Source of the DNA: Acanthamoeba castellanii str. Neff
Taxonomy: Eukaryota > Discosea > Longamoebia > Acanthamoebidae
Assembly: GCF_000313135.1 (NCBI RefSeq)
Contig: NW_004457702.1
Span: 224,224 to 288,223 of the forward strand
Direction: 5' to 3'
Length of the DNA: 64,000 nt
Position numbers and translations under genes: made by a program. Below, piece by piece: positions 33,430 to 48,500 of the stretch. How positions within the stretch are numbered: the stretch's first letter is position 1; each line of letters starts with the position of its first letter. The notes under the pieces are model-generated. The model was not told where the DNA came from and searched no databases. It was given only the letters and a program-made list of their open reading frames with translations.

Positions 33430-35275
33430 TCAGGCCAGGTCCTGCACTTTGTGGTTGGCGGCGAGCTTCTGGACGGCGGCGAGGCAACTGCGGCGGTCGG
33501 TGGCGGACGTGCCGAGGGTGGTGACCTTGGCCAAGCAGTACCAGCTGCACACCTTGAGCGCGTCCACGCGCAGCTTGCGGTTGATCACTTCCCGCAGTTC
33601 CTCCTTCTCGGCTTCGCTCTGTGCACGACACCACTGGAATGAGTGTTGCGCGTGTGTGTGTGTCGTGTGTGTGTCGTGTCGTGTGTGTCGTGTCGTGGGT
33701 AGTGCACAATCGGAAGTGGTGGTGAGGGGTGTACGGTGGCGAGGTCGATCTTGTGCGCGCACACGATGCCGACCAACCAGTGCAGATGAGCCTGCCCGGC
33801 AACGCCATGGAAGCGTTTGTAGATGTCCTCCATGCGCCTGTACTCTTCGTCGCTTCCAATCTCTCCATCTTGTGTGGTGTGCGCACAACATCAGTGTGTG
33901 CGTGTGCGGTGTGTGCGTGCGGGGAGGCAAGAAGGCAAGGTGCGCACTGAGGAACGGCCTTAACTCGGTCGAGTCGACCATGAAGACCATGCACGACACA
34001 GGTGCCCCATTGTAGTCCTTCCCAAACCACCCTAGCTCGATCAGTGAGTTCAACAGAGCAAGGTGAGCCAAAGAATCAACGAAGCAAGCCTTGCAGCACA
34101 GCTCGGGATAATCTGCGACTTACTGTTGGGGCGCCGCATCTCAAGAAGAGCCATCCGGCGGCCGTTGTTCAGTGTGACCACCACCACGTTGCAGCCTCCG
34201 TCCTCCACCTGCGACATTCAACGGAACGCATGGAATACAGGTAGCTACCACACACAACACACACGACGCCGACACACAGACGACACGACACTCACGGGGC
34301 AGGCCTGGGTCGATACGTGCTGATCGGGGGCGAGAGAGCGGAGGAAGTGGCTCTTGCCGCTCGACTTCATCCCGGCTACCACACCGCGCATCACCGAGTT
34401 CGCCGGTTTGGCCTTGGTGTTGCCGCCGGGCTGCGGCTCGCACCCGTACAGCCACCTGTAGCGCAGCAGGTAGTGCCGCAGGAAGACGGCTTTCCACGGC
34501 TTCACGATCGTCGGTTCGTCGTCGTGCTCCCCTTTGTGATCATCGTCGTTGTGGTGGTCTTCTTGGTGGGGCTGGACCTCGCCGCGATCCCAGATCTCAT
34601 CGTAGGTCTGATCCTCCGCGTCGAAGTTGCGTGCAACCGCGTTTGCATTGTATACTGCCCCCTCCTGCTCACCATTCCACCATCAAGCGTGTGCGGTGTC
34701 GTGTCGTTGGTCGTGTCGTGTCGTGTCGTGTCATGTCGTGCATGCACAGTGGTGCGGTGGTGTGGCGTGTGTGCGTGCGTCACCGTACGGTGCGGGACGG
34801 CTGATAGAGTCGGGTGTCGAGGAGGAAGGTAGAAGTCCACTCGCCGTACTCGATGGATGTGCTCTCGTCGGCGCCCCACAACCTGTCCAGCGCCTGCCGT
34901 GGTGGTGGGTGGCAGGACACAACACGACACGACACGACACGACACGCACGCGTCGCACACGACGCACACAACACACGTGCCACACTCGGCTCAGCTGGTC
35001 ACGTACCTGACGAACGGAAGTTGTGGAGCGCACAGCAGCGGCTGCGGTGTCGCCGAACTCGCGCACAAAGGCATTCTCCCACAGACCCACGTCGCTGGCT
35101 GCACGCCCCCCCCCGGGGGGGGGCGTGAGAAAACGAAAGCGACAAGAAAAAGAGAGAAAAAGGGGGTACCCAGGCGGTGCCAGCGAGAGCAGACTTGAGC
35201 CGCCCTCACGAGATCAGGCCAGCTCAGGCAAGCGAGCCACCGCAGTTCCACCTCCTCCGGCAGACCCACGTCCAT
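33430..35275 (-). CDS. F-box protein fused to a degenerate ARF-like GTPase domain
   Basis: Exons right to left: 35275-35172, about 35100-35010, 34892-34797, 34650-34294, 34209-34125, 34067-33945, 33865-33735, 33620-33430. The N terminus LPEEVELRWLACLSWPDLVR then AAQVCSRWHRL is a textbook F-box. A linker and an acidic/His-rich loop precede a GTPase-like domain with P-loop GMKSSGKSHFLRSL, CMVFMVDSTE (core strand), and IVCAHKIDLA in place of the usual NKxD. The G3 motif WDxGG expected of ARFs is replaced by MALLEMRRPN, so it may bind nucleotide weakly or not at all. This suggests an SCF substrate receptor with a GTPase-derived module. Tandem with the next E3 gene 97 bp upstream. Confidence 0.75.
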
Positions 35276-35371
35276 CTCCGGTGACGAATAAAATAACAAA
35301 TTTCTTGGCCATGCTGCTGTTTAATTTATTCGCACCAATCCTGATGACTCTTGTGACGGCGGAGAAAGTCT

Positions 35372-38273
<2,902 letters not shown>

Positions 38274-41200
38274 TCAGTGGGAGCTGGTGCTGCACACGGC
38301 GGCCTCAATGGCGAACACCTCGTCCATCATCGTCTTCACCATCCCCCTGCGGATCAAAAATGGTACAAACATTGAGTCATTTTCCCCCACCAGTGTAAAC
38401 AGCACGACACACACACACACAAACACGACACGACACGCACGACACGCAACACGACACGACACGACACGCACGACACCCAGCAGTACCCGAGCTTGGGCAT
38501 CTGAGTCTGGTAGGTGATGTCGGGCACCTCGGGGCTGTCACGGTGAAAGAAAATAGAGAATAGAGAGGGAGGGAACGGGTTGAGTTGAGTTGAGTTGTCA
38601 GACTGGATCACAGGAGGAGACAAAGATGAGGGGGCACCTGCAGAGCGACGGGGAGAAGATGAGCGACAGATTGTGCGATGTCATCTTGGTCTGCTCGGCC
38701 GATTTGCTGTTTGTTGGGTGCGCATGGTTAGTCTTGGCGCTCTGGGGCTGGGTGGTGGGTGGTGAGCGGTGGGCACGTGAGGGTACCTGAGCTTGTTGCA
38801 GAACTTGAGGATGTAGAAGAGGAGGTCGAGGTTGGCTTTGGGCAGCTGCTTGAGCAGGGCCACCAGCGAGGCGAGGTACTCCTCGCGACACACCTCCTCT
38901 TCCTGCTCGGTCTTCTCTCGCCGCAAGCTCTCAAACGTGTCTGCACATTCGTTATGTGAGGCGCGTGCGTACGCGTGCGTGTACGGTGGTGTGCGCGGGT
39001 GCGTTACCTTGAAGAGCGATGTACGAGTTGTAGAGTTGGTAGGAAAGCGGAGGCTCGGGGAGCATTTGCAGGAACAACTTCAGCGTGCCCGCGACCTGCC
39101 ACAAGGGGGGGAAGAGCGAAAACGAAAGCGAAAATGAGCGAAAGAACGAAAACGACATTTCCAGTTTCACGTCACCGTCAGACCAGTCAGCCCATGTGCG
39201 CACCTCGTGAATGCCGACGTTTTCGTCGTCGACGAGGCTGACGTCGTCTTCCTTGCCCTGGCCCGCAAAGTCGAATTCCTTGCGGAGGGCATCGATCGAG
39301 AGATTGCGCCCGGACTTGCGGAAGATGCCCTCGGTCTCAAACACCTCATGTTCCTCGAGATACTGCACCAGCCGCTCAACCACCCGTGGCACGGTGCGCG
39401 ACGGATCCTTCTGATGGATCTCCTCCAGCGATACTCCAAACACTGCGCACCCATCACATCTGTTAATTTGTGCGTGTCGTGTGCGGTGTGTGTCGTGTGT
39501 GTCGTGTGTGTCGTGTGTCGTGTGTCGTGTGTTGTGTGTTGTGTGTTGTGTGTGTGTGTGTGTGTGGGTACCAGGATTCTGAGGAAGCTTCTTGTCGCCC
39601 TTCTTGCCGAGGCCGCGCGGGGTGATGGCCTTGGGGTCCTTGCCGGCCTGCATCTTTTCCTTTTCTTTTTCCTTGCGTTTCCTCTCCTTCTTGTCCTCCT
39701 TTTCCTTCCTCTCCTTTTCCTTGAGTTCCTTCTTTTCTTTCTTCAGCTGCTCGGCGTCTTCGGCGGGCATGGCCGAGAGGGAGCCCAGGAGCTTGGCCTT
39801 GGTCGTGCCCTTCAACAGCGGCAGCGCCGAGAACGACGGCGCTCGTTTCTGTCGCCCCAAAGTCAGAACACGCACCCGCACACACACACGCACGACACGC
39901 ACGACACACACACGCAAGGGACAGGGACAAACCCTGGACTGCATGTTGGAGAGTTCTTCCATGAGTTGCAGCTCGTGCGTCTTGAGCTGCTCGATCTTGG
40001 AAATCAAGCTCATCTTTTCCTTCCCCAGGAGACTGTGGCCACACCACACCACACCACGCCGGCCATATGTCAGCGCTCAACGTACGTCGCAAAGAGTTTT
40101 GGTCGGTGGTTTGTTGGAGAGCACAGCAGAGGGAGTGTACCCATTCTTCTCGTGCTGGAGCTGTTCCTCGTACAGGAGGATCTTGGCTTGGGCCTTCTCC
40201 AGCTCGATCTCGCTCGTCTTGCTCTTCTTCTTCACCTCCTTGAGCTGCTTCTTCATCTTCTTCATCTCCTTGGCTGTTTTTCCCCATACAAGCGAAATTA
40301 GGACCAAAAGAACGAAAGCGACACTGGGCCGGGGGAGGAAGAGCGAAGACGAAGCGATGGGGGGGGACCTTTGTCTTCGACAAGCTTCATGACCTTGGCC
40401 AGCTGGATGCGGCCCTCCTCGACGGCCTTGGCCTTGGCCTCCTCCAGCTCCTTCTCCTTCTCGTCGAGCTGCTGACGAAGGGCCTCGAGGCCCTCGCCCT
40501 CCTCCATGCCGAGGATGAGCTGCGAGACGCGGTTGTTCATGCGCTGCCTGGTCCGGCGCAGCTGGTTGTCCTTCTCCTTGACCAGCTCCCGCAGCTCGTG
40601 CAGCTCTTGCTCGTTTCTGACGGACACCCACATCGATCAGGCATCGGCGATACACGATCGCACACACACGCACACGATCGCACACACGTATGGAGAGGGA
40701 AATCGTACGATTCCTTGAACCTGTCGGCCTCCTCCTCGGCTTCGTGGGCGCGCTTGACCTCGTCGCGCATTGCTTCGAGCAGCGTTTCGAGGTTGCCGAT
40801 CTTGTGCTGCAGCTCGGCGAGCTCCTCCGCTGCCACGACCGAGACCGAAGCCTCCAAGGCGTCGCTGCTGCTCTCGCTCTCACGCCGTCGCTGCTCGCAC
40901 GTCGCCTTCAACTTCTGCGCGGCGATCTCGAGCTCGTGCTCGAATCGTGCGCGCTGCTCGCGCTCCTGACTCAACAGCTGCTCGGCGCGCTCGACCGCGC
41001 GCCTGGCCTCGATCAGCTCTGCCTGTGCCTTAGCTGTCTCCTGCTCCTCGAGCTCGCCGCGCTGGCCAGCCCTGCAGGTCGCCGCGTCGAGCGATTCCCG
41101 CAGCTCAACGACCTTCTTGTCATGGTCGGCTGCCTCGCTTTGCGCGCGCTTCAGCTCAGCGACCAGCAGCTCCTGCTTCTCACGGGCTTCGACCACCGCT

Positions 41201-43814
41201 TGCTCCTTGGCGAGCAGTTCGCTCTGCAGCGCCGCCAGCTTCTGGCCCACGGCGTCGACGGATGCCTGCTTCTGCGCCTCCTGGGCGCGACTCTGTTCGA
41301 GCTCCTTCTCGAGCGCGGCCAGCTTGGCCTGCAGGTCGGCGCTCTTCGCTTTCTCCGCGTCGTGCTCGCGCGCCGCACTCTTCGCTCTTTCTTCGCTTTC
41401 ACTCTTGTCGCTTTCGCTCTTGGCCCGCAGCCGGCCTACCTCCGCCTCGAGCTCCGTGGCTCGGCGGGCCTTCTGGTCGGCTTCGGCCTGGGCCGCGGCC
41501 AGCGCCTGGGCTTGGGCGGCGAGCCGGGCCTCGATCGCTGATGTCGCGCTCGCGCCGTGGCTCCTGGCCTCGTTGAGCTGGCCCTGCAGCTGGTCGACGG
41601 TGGCCTGCAGCGCGTGCGCCTTGGCTGACTCCTCGACGAGAGCCGCCCTCTTCTCTTCGGTCAGGCGCTGAGCGATCGATTGACTGTCGCGGCGCGCGCT
41701 GTCGAGATCCATCGTCATCGATTCGATCGTCTCCAGCGCGTCGTCCTTTCGCTTTCGCTCTTCGGCCAGCGCCGCGCGCAGCTCGTCCTCCCTGCGCATC
41801 CATTCGCGCTTCTCCTCCTGGCTCCTACGCTCGACCTCAGCGCTTCTTTCTTCGGCTTGGCGTCTCGCGGCTTCGCTTTCGCTCTTTGCTGTCTCGCGCT
41901 CCTTCTCCGCCGCAAGAAGCGAAGAGATGCGCTTCTCTCTTTCGTCGCTTTCGTTCTTTGCCTGGGTTAGCGCGCCGGCTGCCTGCGCCAGCTGGGCCTC
42001 GAGGGCCTTCGTCGCCTTCGCGACCTGCGCCCTTTCCTGCTCGAGCTCCGCCTGCAGTTGCGCTATCCTCTCGCGAAGCTGTCGCATCTGCTCCCCCTCC
42101 TCCTCGCCCCGCTGCGCCTTGGCCTCGGCCAGCTCGCGCTCGACACTCGCCAACTTTTGGAGGGCTTCCTGCCTCAGCCGCGCCTCCTCATCGATCTTGC
42201 GCGCGGCTTCGCTCTCCCTCCGCTGCCACTCGCGCTCCTTAGCTTCGCTTTCGCTCTTGACTTCGCTTTCCCTCTCGGCCGCCTTCGCGTTCAGCTCCGC
42301 CCGGATCGCGTGCTCCAGTTCGCGCTTCTCTCTTTGCGCGGCGTCGAGCTGCTGCGCGAGCGCCTGCAGCCTCTCTTCGCTCTTTGCGCGCTCTCTCTGC
42401 TCGAGCTCCGCCCTTTCCTGCAGCTCGGAGTTGAGCTTAGCTTCCTGCTCGCGGCGCACCCGCTCGGAGTCACGCGCGAGCGACCACTCGGCTTCGATGC
42501 GCTCGCTCTTGGCGCGCTCGTCTTCGACCATCTTGGCCAGCTCGGTAATGCGACTGCTGATCTCGGCCTTCTCGAGTACTTCCGCCTCGCGCTCGGCGCG
42601 GGCGCGCTCGAGCTGTTCGCCGCGCTCCTTTAGCTCGCGCTCGCGCTCGGCGACCTCCTTCTCGCGGGCCTCCAACTCCTCACGCCTGCTAACCTCCTGC
42701 ACGTCGCCTGTGCCGGCTACCGCGTCGCGTCGCGAGTCGCGCCGGAGATCGGCCATCGACTTGGTGCTCTCCCGAATGTTGCGGAGCTTGCTTTGCAGCT
42801 GCTCTCTTCCCTTCTCATGACGCAATGAATTAGCATTTGCCACGCTTCTAACACGCGACACACGACACACGCACGACACACGACGGTACCTTGTTGGCTT
42901 TGGAGAGCTTGTCCTGGAGGGCGGCGACTTCGTCCTTCTTCTTGGCGAGTTCGGTCTGGAGTTGGACCTCGCGGTCGATCTTCTCCCTCTGTTTGCCGCG
43001 GTCCTTGCGGCGCTTTTCGGCCACCAGCTCTGCACGCAGGATGTCGGTCTCCCTGCGCAGCTCGCGCAGTTCCCTGTCCTTGGCCTCGGTGATCTCCTTC
43101 TTCATCAGCTCGATCCCGCGCTTGGTCTCCTCCCTCAGCTTGGCGAGTGATTGGATCTTCCACTTCTCGAGCAGCTTCCGAGGGTCCACCTCGGCATCGT
43201 CGGAGCTGGTCTCATCGTCGTCTTCGTCGTCAGTGGTGCCTTCCTTCTCCTTGCCCTTCGGGTCGTCTCCGGCCTGGCGCGGGCTCAGCTGTCCGCCTTC
43301 GCTTTCGCGCTTCCGGAGTTCGTGGCCGTTCACGGGCTGCTGCGCTTCGGCGGTGCGAGGCGTTGTCGGCCTGCTCCTCCTCTTGCCGCTGTCCGACACC
43401 GCGAGTGTCTCATCGCTTGTGTGCGGAGGAATGCGCACTGGACCCATACGACGAGTCAGCTACACCAACACGACACGACACGACACGACACGACATACGC
43501 GCGCATGCCAGACATGCGTACCTCTGTTCACGTTTGATGACGAGAACGCAGATGCGGTTTGTGCCAGGCATCGATGGCAATCCGTGCAAACTACACGCAC
43601 GGCGTTGATTAGAGGAGGCACCAAGATGCGTTGATGAACCACTCGATGGGAGAACGGGGGAAGGGAGGCGTTACCCTCGGCGGGAGAGAGGGAGAGGTAG
43701 GGGATGGGCATCTTCTGAGGACTCAGCTCCTTGAAGCAAAAGTTTTTTCCGCACAAGTCGCAGTGGTACTGGTAATAGTAGGCAGACGTAAGCTAACTTT
43801 GGCGCTGGCCACAA

Positions 43815-43851
<37 letters not shown>

Positions 43852-45059
43852 CACAGCTCCGTACCCGCCAAGTGAACACCGAGAATCTGACTTTGCACTC
43901 AGCGCACCTGTGCGTGGGGACACAGAGGGTGAATGGGCAGCACAAAAAAAAAGGACTGTCATAACGTGAGAGCGGGTATGGTGGTTGTACCCCGGAGCGT
44001 CCTTGTCGGGAATCCAGTGCGCCTTGGGGTCAAACGACACGACGAGCTTCTGAGGTGCAAGGCGTTCGGAGAGCACCCGGATGGTGCGGAGGTAGTCCAA
44101 TATGGCATCGCCACCGCCCGCGGCCACCTTGATGGGGATGCGGTAGTTGACTCGGCGCGTCACCTGGTCGAGCGAGAGGTATCTATGTTAGGCGTGTGCG
44201 CGTGCGTGTGCGATGTGTGCGGTCGTGTGTTGAGTGCGCCTTGACGAACCTTGAGAGATCTGAGTTCGGGAAACTGGTCGAAAAAGGGAAGCTCTTTGAG
44301 TTGGTCGTTGCCCTCGAACGTGAGCATCTTCAGCTTGCGCAGGCTGGCCATCTCCTCGGGCCATGCACTGTGACAGTCACCGCCGCCGCCGCCGCCCCAT
44401 TGCAAGTGAGCTCACGTGGGCGACAGCATAAGCTGAACGCGTGCAATAAGGGGGCCAGCACTGAGCGTCGTACGTCAACTGATTGTTGTCGAGGTGCAGC
44501 GCCTCCAGGTTCTTGAGGTATCCGATTTCTGTTCACACCAAACCACGCGTCAGTCCCTCGCTCTCTTCTCTCTCTCTCTCCTCGCTTCGGTAACACATGA
44601 ACGAAGAACGAAAGCGGAAAAAAGGAGAAAGAACGAAAGCGACAGACAAGAAGTAGGGAAGAGAGAGAAAGTGTCGTACCGGGAGGAAGCTGCCTGAGCT
44701 GATTGTTGCGGAGGGACAGCACGCGCACGCTGGCGGCAAAGGCTCCATCCTCGACCCACCGGGTGACCCACTCCGGGGGCACCTGCGTGTTGAACACACA
44801 AAAGAAAAGGAAACAATAAGTCAAATAAAAATCTTATAAAATCACGTTTTTCATCTTGGGGGCGGACCGCTTTCAGCTTCTTCTCGTCGAGCTTGATGGT
44901 GACGCTCAGGTCGTCATCGGTTCCTGCGGATGGGTTGGATGGATAAGATTGGTTAAAAAATCTCACGAATGAAGTCAATAAATCAGTACCTCCTACGACA
45001 AGGGTGCTAGGAGAGGTGGCGAGCGACCCGACAGGGGCCGACGGCGCCGCCTTCTTCAT
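38274..45059 (-). CDS. LRR / FYVE / coiled-coil / RhoGAP multidomain protein
   Basis: A predicted Rho-family GTPase activator targeted to PI3P membranes. From the start at 45059: a short beta-rich segment (DDDLSVTIKLDEKKL); LRRs (VRVLSLRNNQLRQLPP, LKNLEALHLDNNQLT, LRKLKMLTFEGNDQLKELP); then FYVE (HWIPDKDAPG joined to CAECKVRFSVFTWR, RYHCDLCGKNFCF, VCTDCHRC). The Cys expected two residues after FC is missing. A very long coiled coil follows, including one exon of more than 2 kb at about 40700-42840, rich in Glu/Arg/Ala heptads. The C-terminal RhoGAP has EGIFRKSGR (arginine finger), AGTLKLFLQMLPEPPLSYQL, NLDLLFYILKFCNKL and TSHNLSLIFSPSL. Junctions from FYVE into the coiled coil keep phase (NVNR then VRIPPHTSDE), supporting a single gene of roughly 1,700 residues. 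Confidence 0.8.
39470..39568. repeat. TGTCGTG/TG repeat in RhoGAP-gene intron
   Basis: TGTGTCGTG units pass into a pure TG run inside one intron of the RhoGAP gene. Confidence 0.85.
43817..43850. repeat. CA dinucleotide repeat (about 16 units)
   Basis: The longest pure CA run in the window, in the intron between the two halves of the FYVE finger. Confidence 0.9.
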
Positions 45060-45598
45060 CCCTGCTGGCAACCTGTGCTACGCAATTGGGGATGATTTTT
45101 TTTCAATCTGTCGCACGTTGTTCAACGGCCTCCACGTACGCCCAACAACACAGTTCTATCCAACCAGCAATGTCCAACCAAAGCGACAAGCTGTATTAAA
45201 TCCATGCTAATACTCCGTTTTATTAACATCAAAAATATCCTTTTATTTTGTTTTTAGGATTTTTTTCACCAGCCGTTGCGGTTTCGCGCCAAAAGTTAGC
45301 GTTCGATTTTTTTGGCTTGCAAGTGGCGCCAGGTGTTTCTTCCTCTACTGTTTCACTGTTCATCTATCCTACTGTTCTTTCATCCATTTTCATAAGGACG
45401 TCGTGTTCTTGGAGAACCGAGAGTCTTCTGTTTGTCTGTGCGTGTATTTGTGTTTGTTGTGACTTTTGATTTTGTTTCAAGGTACCCTTGCCATCTTCAT
45501 ACCTCTCATCTTCCATGCTTGTAACACACTCAACGTGGCCATGCCGCACTCGCCAGATGGAGACTCCATTGATTCGAACGCATGAAAACCTACAAACG
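45060..45598. promoter_or_regulatory. Divergent intergenic region, RhoGAP / formin
   Basis: A 539-bp gap between outward starts. It has AT-rich stretches near 45190-45260 and an E2F-like site at 45282-45289. The upstream part of the formin frame (ATGs at about 45515 and 45560) is open, so the formin could start up to 37 codons earlier. Confidence 0.5.
45282..45289. promoter_or_regulatory. E2F-like site TTTCGCGC
   Basis: GTTTCGCGCCAAAAG contains the E2F/DP consensus TTTSGCGC on one strand and an extended CGCCAAAA flank. It lies in the region shared by the RhoGAP and formin genes. Motif match only. Confidence 0.4.
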
Positions 45599-48500
45599 AT
45601 GGCGTCGCCTCTGCCGCCGATGGAGGCGCTCGATCTCGCTGAATTCGACCTCATCGACCTTCAGGCCGTGTCTTCGGCGACGACCGTTCAAGATGAGAAG
45701 CTCAAAACCACTGAACCCTCTTCTACTGCCTCCATCGACTCTTCACTACCCAAGCCCGAAGATGGCTTCCGATTCAGCGATCTCGACCTCGTTTCCGAAG
45801 CACGTACGATTCTTCATCTTTCTTCCGTGCGCAGCTGTGTTTCCTCTCTTTCTGTTCACCCTCCATCAGTTAGGTGCTTCATCTCGGATTTTTGTTGAGA
45901 TTAAACCCGTCTCTGCTCAATAATCAGTGGTGCTCACCTCGTACGCGCGATTCAAGGGCCTCGTCAAGAAAGACAACAGCGAGGTACGATGCAACTCCTC
46001 TTCTCTCGTCATCTAGTGCGTGTGTGTCGCGTTCTGCAATAACACTTGGCGTCGTTTGTGCACTGTGGTCACAGCAATGGGAAGAGGTGAACGGCCTGGA
46101 GAAGCTGGAGGTGGGCTGCGGCTACCGCACGGAGAACAGCATCCCCATCCGCCGCCTCTCTCGCGACGAGCTCCTCATCGGAGGCAAGATCCGCATGCTG
46201 CTCGAGAGGCTGCCGCCGGGCTGCGCCTCGCCCGCCCGAGGCAAGTACCTTGCCACCTTGGTACGCGCCTCTACGCCGCTATGGCACACACCGTGTGCGA
46301 CTGCGAGCGATGGCACGGCCGCACAGGAACTTACCGCGACGCGGGACTCTTCACTATATACGTGGCACACGCAGAGGGGCTACTTTGACAGGAGCACCGG
46401 CGTCATCGCCCTCGAGGCGCTCAGCCAGATGAAGTTTGAGAACGGCATCCCGCTGGCCCACTACAACCGTGGTATGATTTTTTTCGAGTCTCTGGCACCG
46501 CACACACGCACACACTCAAGAAGCTGATTGTTGATGGCAATGCGTACAGATGGTCCCTCGGATAAGTGCCTGCGCGTGCACAGCTTTGACAAGATCAGGA
46601 TCGGCATCGCCTACATGGTGGCCTACACGGACGGCCTGCTCAAGTTCAAGCGTATCTCGCAGGGCGAGATCTACATTCACTACAAGCGACGCAGGGAGAT
46701 GCTCGTCGTGCGGAGCCAGGAGATCAAGACCGGCAAAATCGAAGCCATCAAGTGCAAGAAGCGCACGCCCCTCGTGGTATGTGTACTCCCCGTACGCGTG
46801 CGCGTGCGTGTGTGTGCGGTTGGCGATATTAATGCTTACCGCGACCGCTCTCGCGTATAGGACGCCGACAAGGAGAACCTGCAGAACCTGGCCGTTCCGT
46901 TCCCCCGCGGCAAGGGCCGCAATGGCGGTCGGTCGCCCGTCAAGCGCCGCACGTCGATGGCCGCCTCCGGCCTCCACAAGTCGTCCACCGCGACCGCCGC
47001 CAAGGGCAAGAAGCCGACCGCGAGCACCGACGACAAGCCCAAGCGCGGCGGCTTCAGCATCTTCAGCTACTTCTTCTCGGCGCGCCCGTCGGCTTCGTCG
47101 GTGTCGCCGCCGGCTTCGCCCCTGCGTCGCTCGCCCGCACGCAAGGCCAACAACCGGCGTAAGAGCATGGGCGCCGCACTGTTCTCGGACAAGGAGAAGG
47201 AGGAAATCATGGCCTCGTCGGGCGGCGCGCCGCCGCCTCCGCCGCCTCCCGGCGCGCCCATGCCGCCCCCGCCCCCATTCGCCACCCCGCTCGCGCCGCC
47301 CCCGCCCGGCGGCCTTAGGCTCGGTGCCAAGCGCGGGCTGAGCCTCCAGGCCAACGGTGACTTTACCACGCCGACGCCCCGCAAGAAGATGCGCTCGCTC
47401 TACTGGAGCGTCATTCCCAAGGTACCGCCGCAATTAACAAGGCACACCTTCATACGCAAGACTGACTGTGTGTGCGGTGTCGTCGTGTGTCGTGCCGTGC
47501 GTGAACAGGACAAGCTGCAGCAGACAGTGTGGTGTTCGCAGGAGGTGCTGAGCAGCCCTTCGATCAACGTGGATGTTAGTCGGCTGGAGTCGCTCTTTTC
47601 GGTGTCGCCCGACAAGAAGACCAACAAGTTCACGCCCCGGTCGGGCAAGGAGGCCAACCAGTCGCCCCTGGTCGCCATCCTCACCCTGCCCCGCCTCAAC
47701 AACATCGGTACGCCCACCGCCTTGACAATGCTCAGAAACGAAAGTCTCACACAACACACGCCACACACCGCACACGCACACAATGTGAGCGCAGCTATTC
47801 TTTTGTCGCGGTTCAAGATTAGTGAGGAGGAGATCAAGAGCGCTATCCTCGCGATGGACGACACGGTGCTCACTAGCGAGAACGTCAACGCGCTCCTCTA
47901 CATCACCCCTAAGGACGACGAGGTGCGCGCCCTCCGCGCCTTCCGGGAGAAGATGGACCCCGCCCTTCCGCTGGGCAAGGTCGAGCGCTTCATTTTCACG
48001 GTACTCCCTGCACACGACGACACGACACGACACGACACACGCACGCATTGTCACTCACTTGGCGACAACAGATGATCGAGATCCCGCGGCTCGAGAAGCG
48101 ACTGGAGATGTTCCAGTGGAAGCTGCAGCTGGAGCCCTCCGTCGCCGAACTGCGCAAGTCGCTCGCCGCGCTGGCGGCCGCGTGCGAGGAGGTCAAGTCC
48201 AGCAAGCGTCTCCCCGTGCTCCTCAAGGCCGTGCTGATCATCGGCCAAGTGCTAAACCGGGACTCGTACCTCTTCATCTCCGATGGCTTCCGCATCGAGT
48301 CACTCATGAAGGTGCGTACATCCGCGCGCGCGTCGTGTGTCGTGTGTCGTGTGCGGTGGTGCGTGCGCAATACCTTTGGATGCGCGCGCGATGAATTGAT
48401 AAAGCTGACTCGACCGATCGGTTGGTTAGCTTACGGACACGAAGGGCAAAGACAACTCGACGACGCTCGACTACCTGGTCAAGGAGATCGAGGAGAAGAT

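Noticed and set aside
40690..42820. Long plus-strand frames rich in Leu/Ser/Ala opposite the coiled-coil exon
   Set aside because: They are the complement of heptad-rich Glu/Arg/Ala codons. The minus frame has proper splice junctions and domain context.
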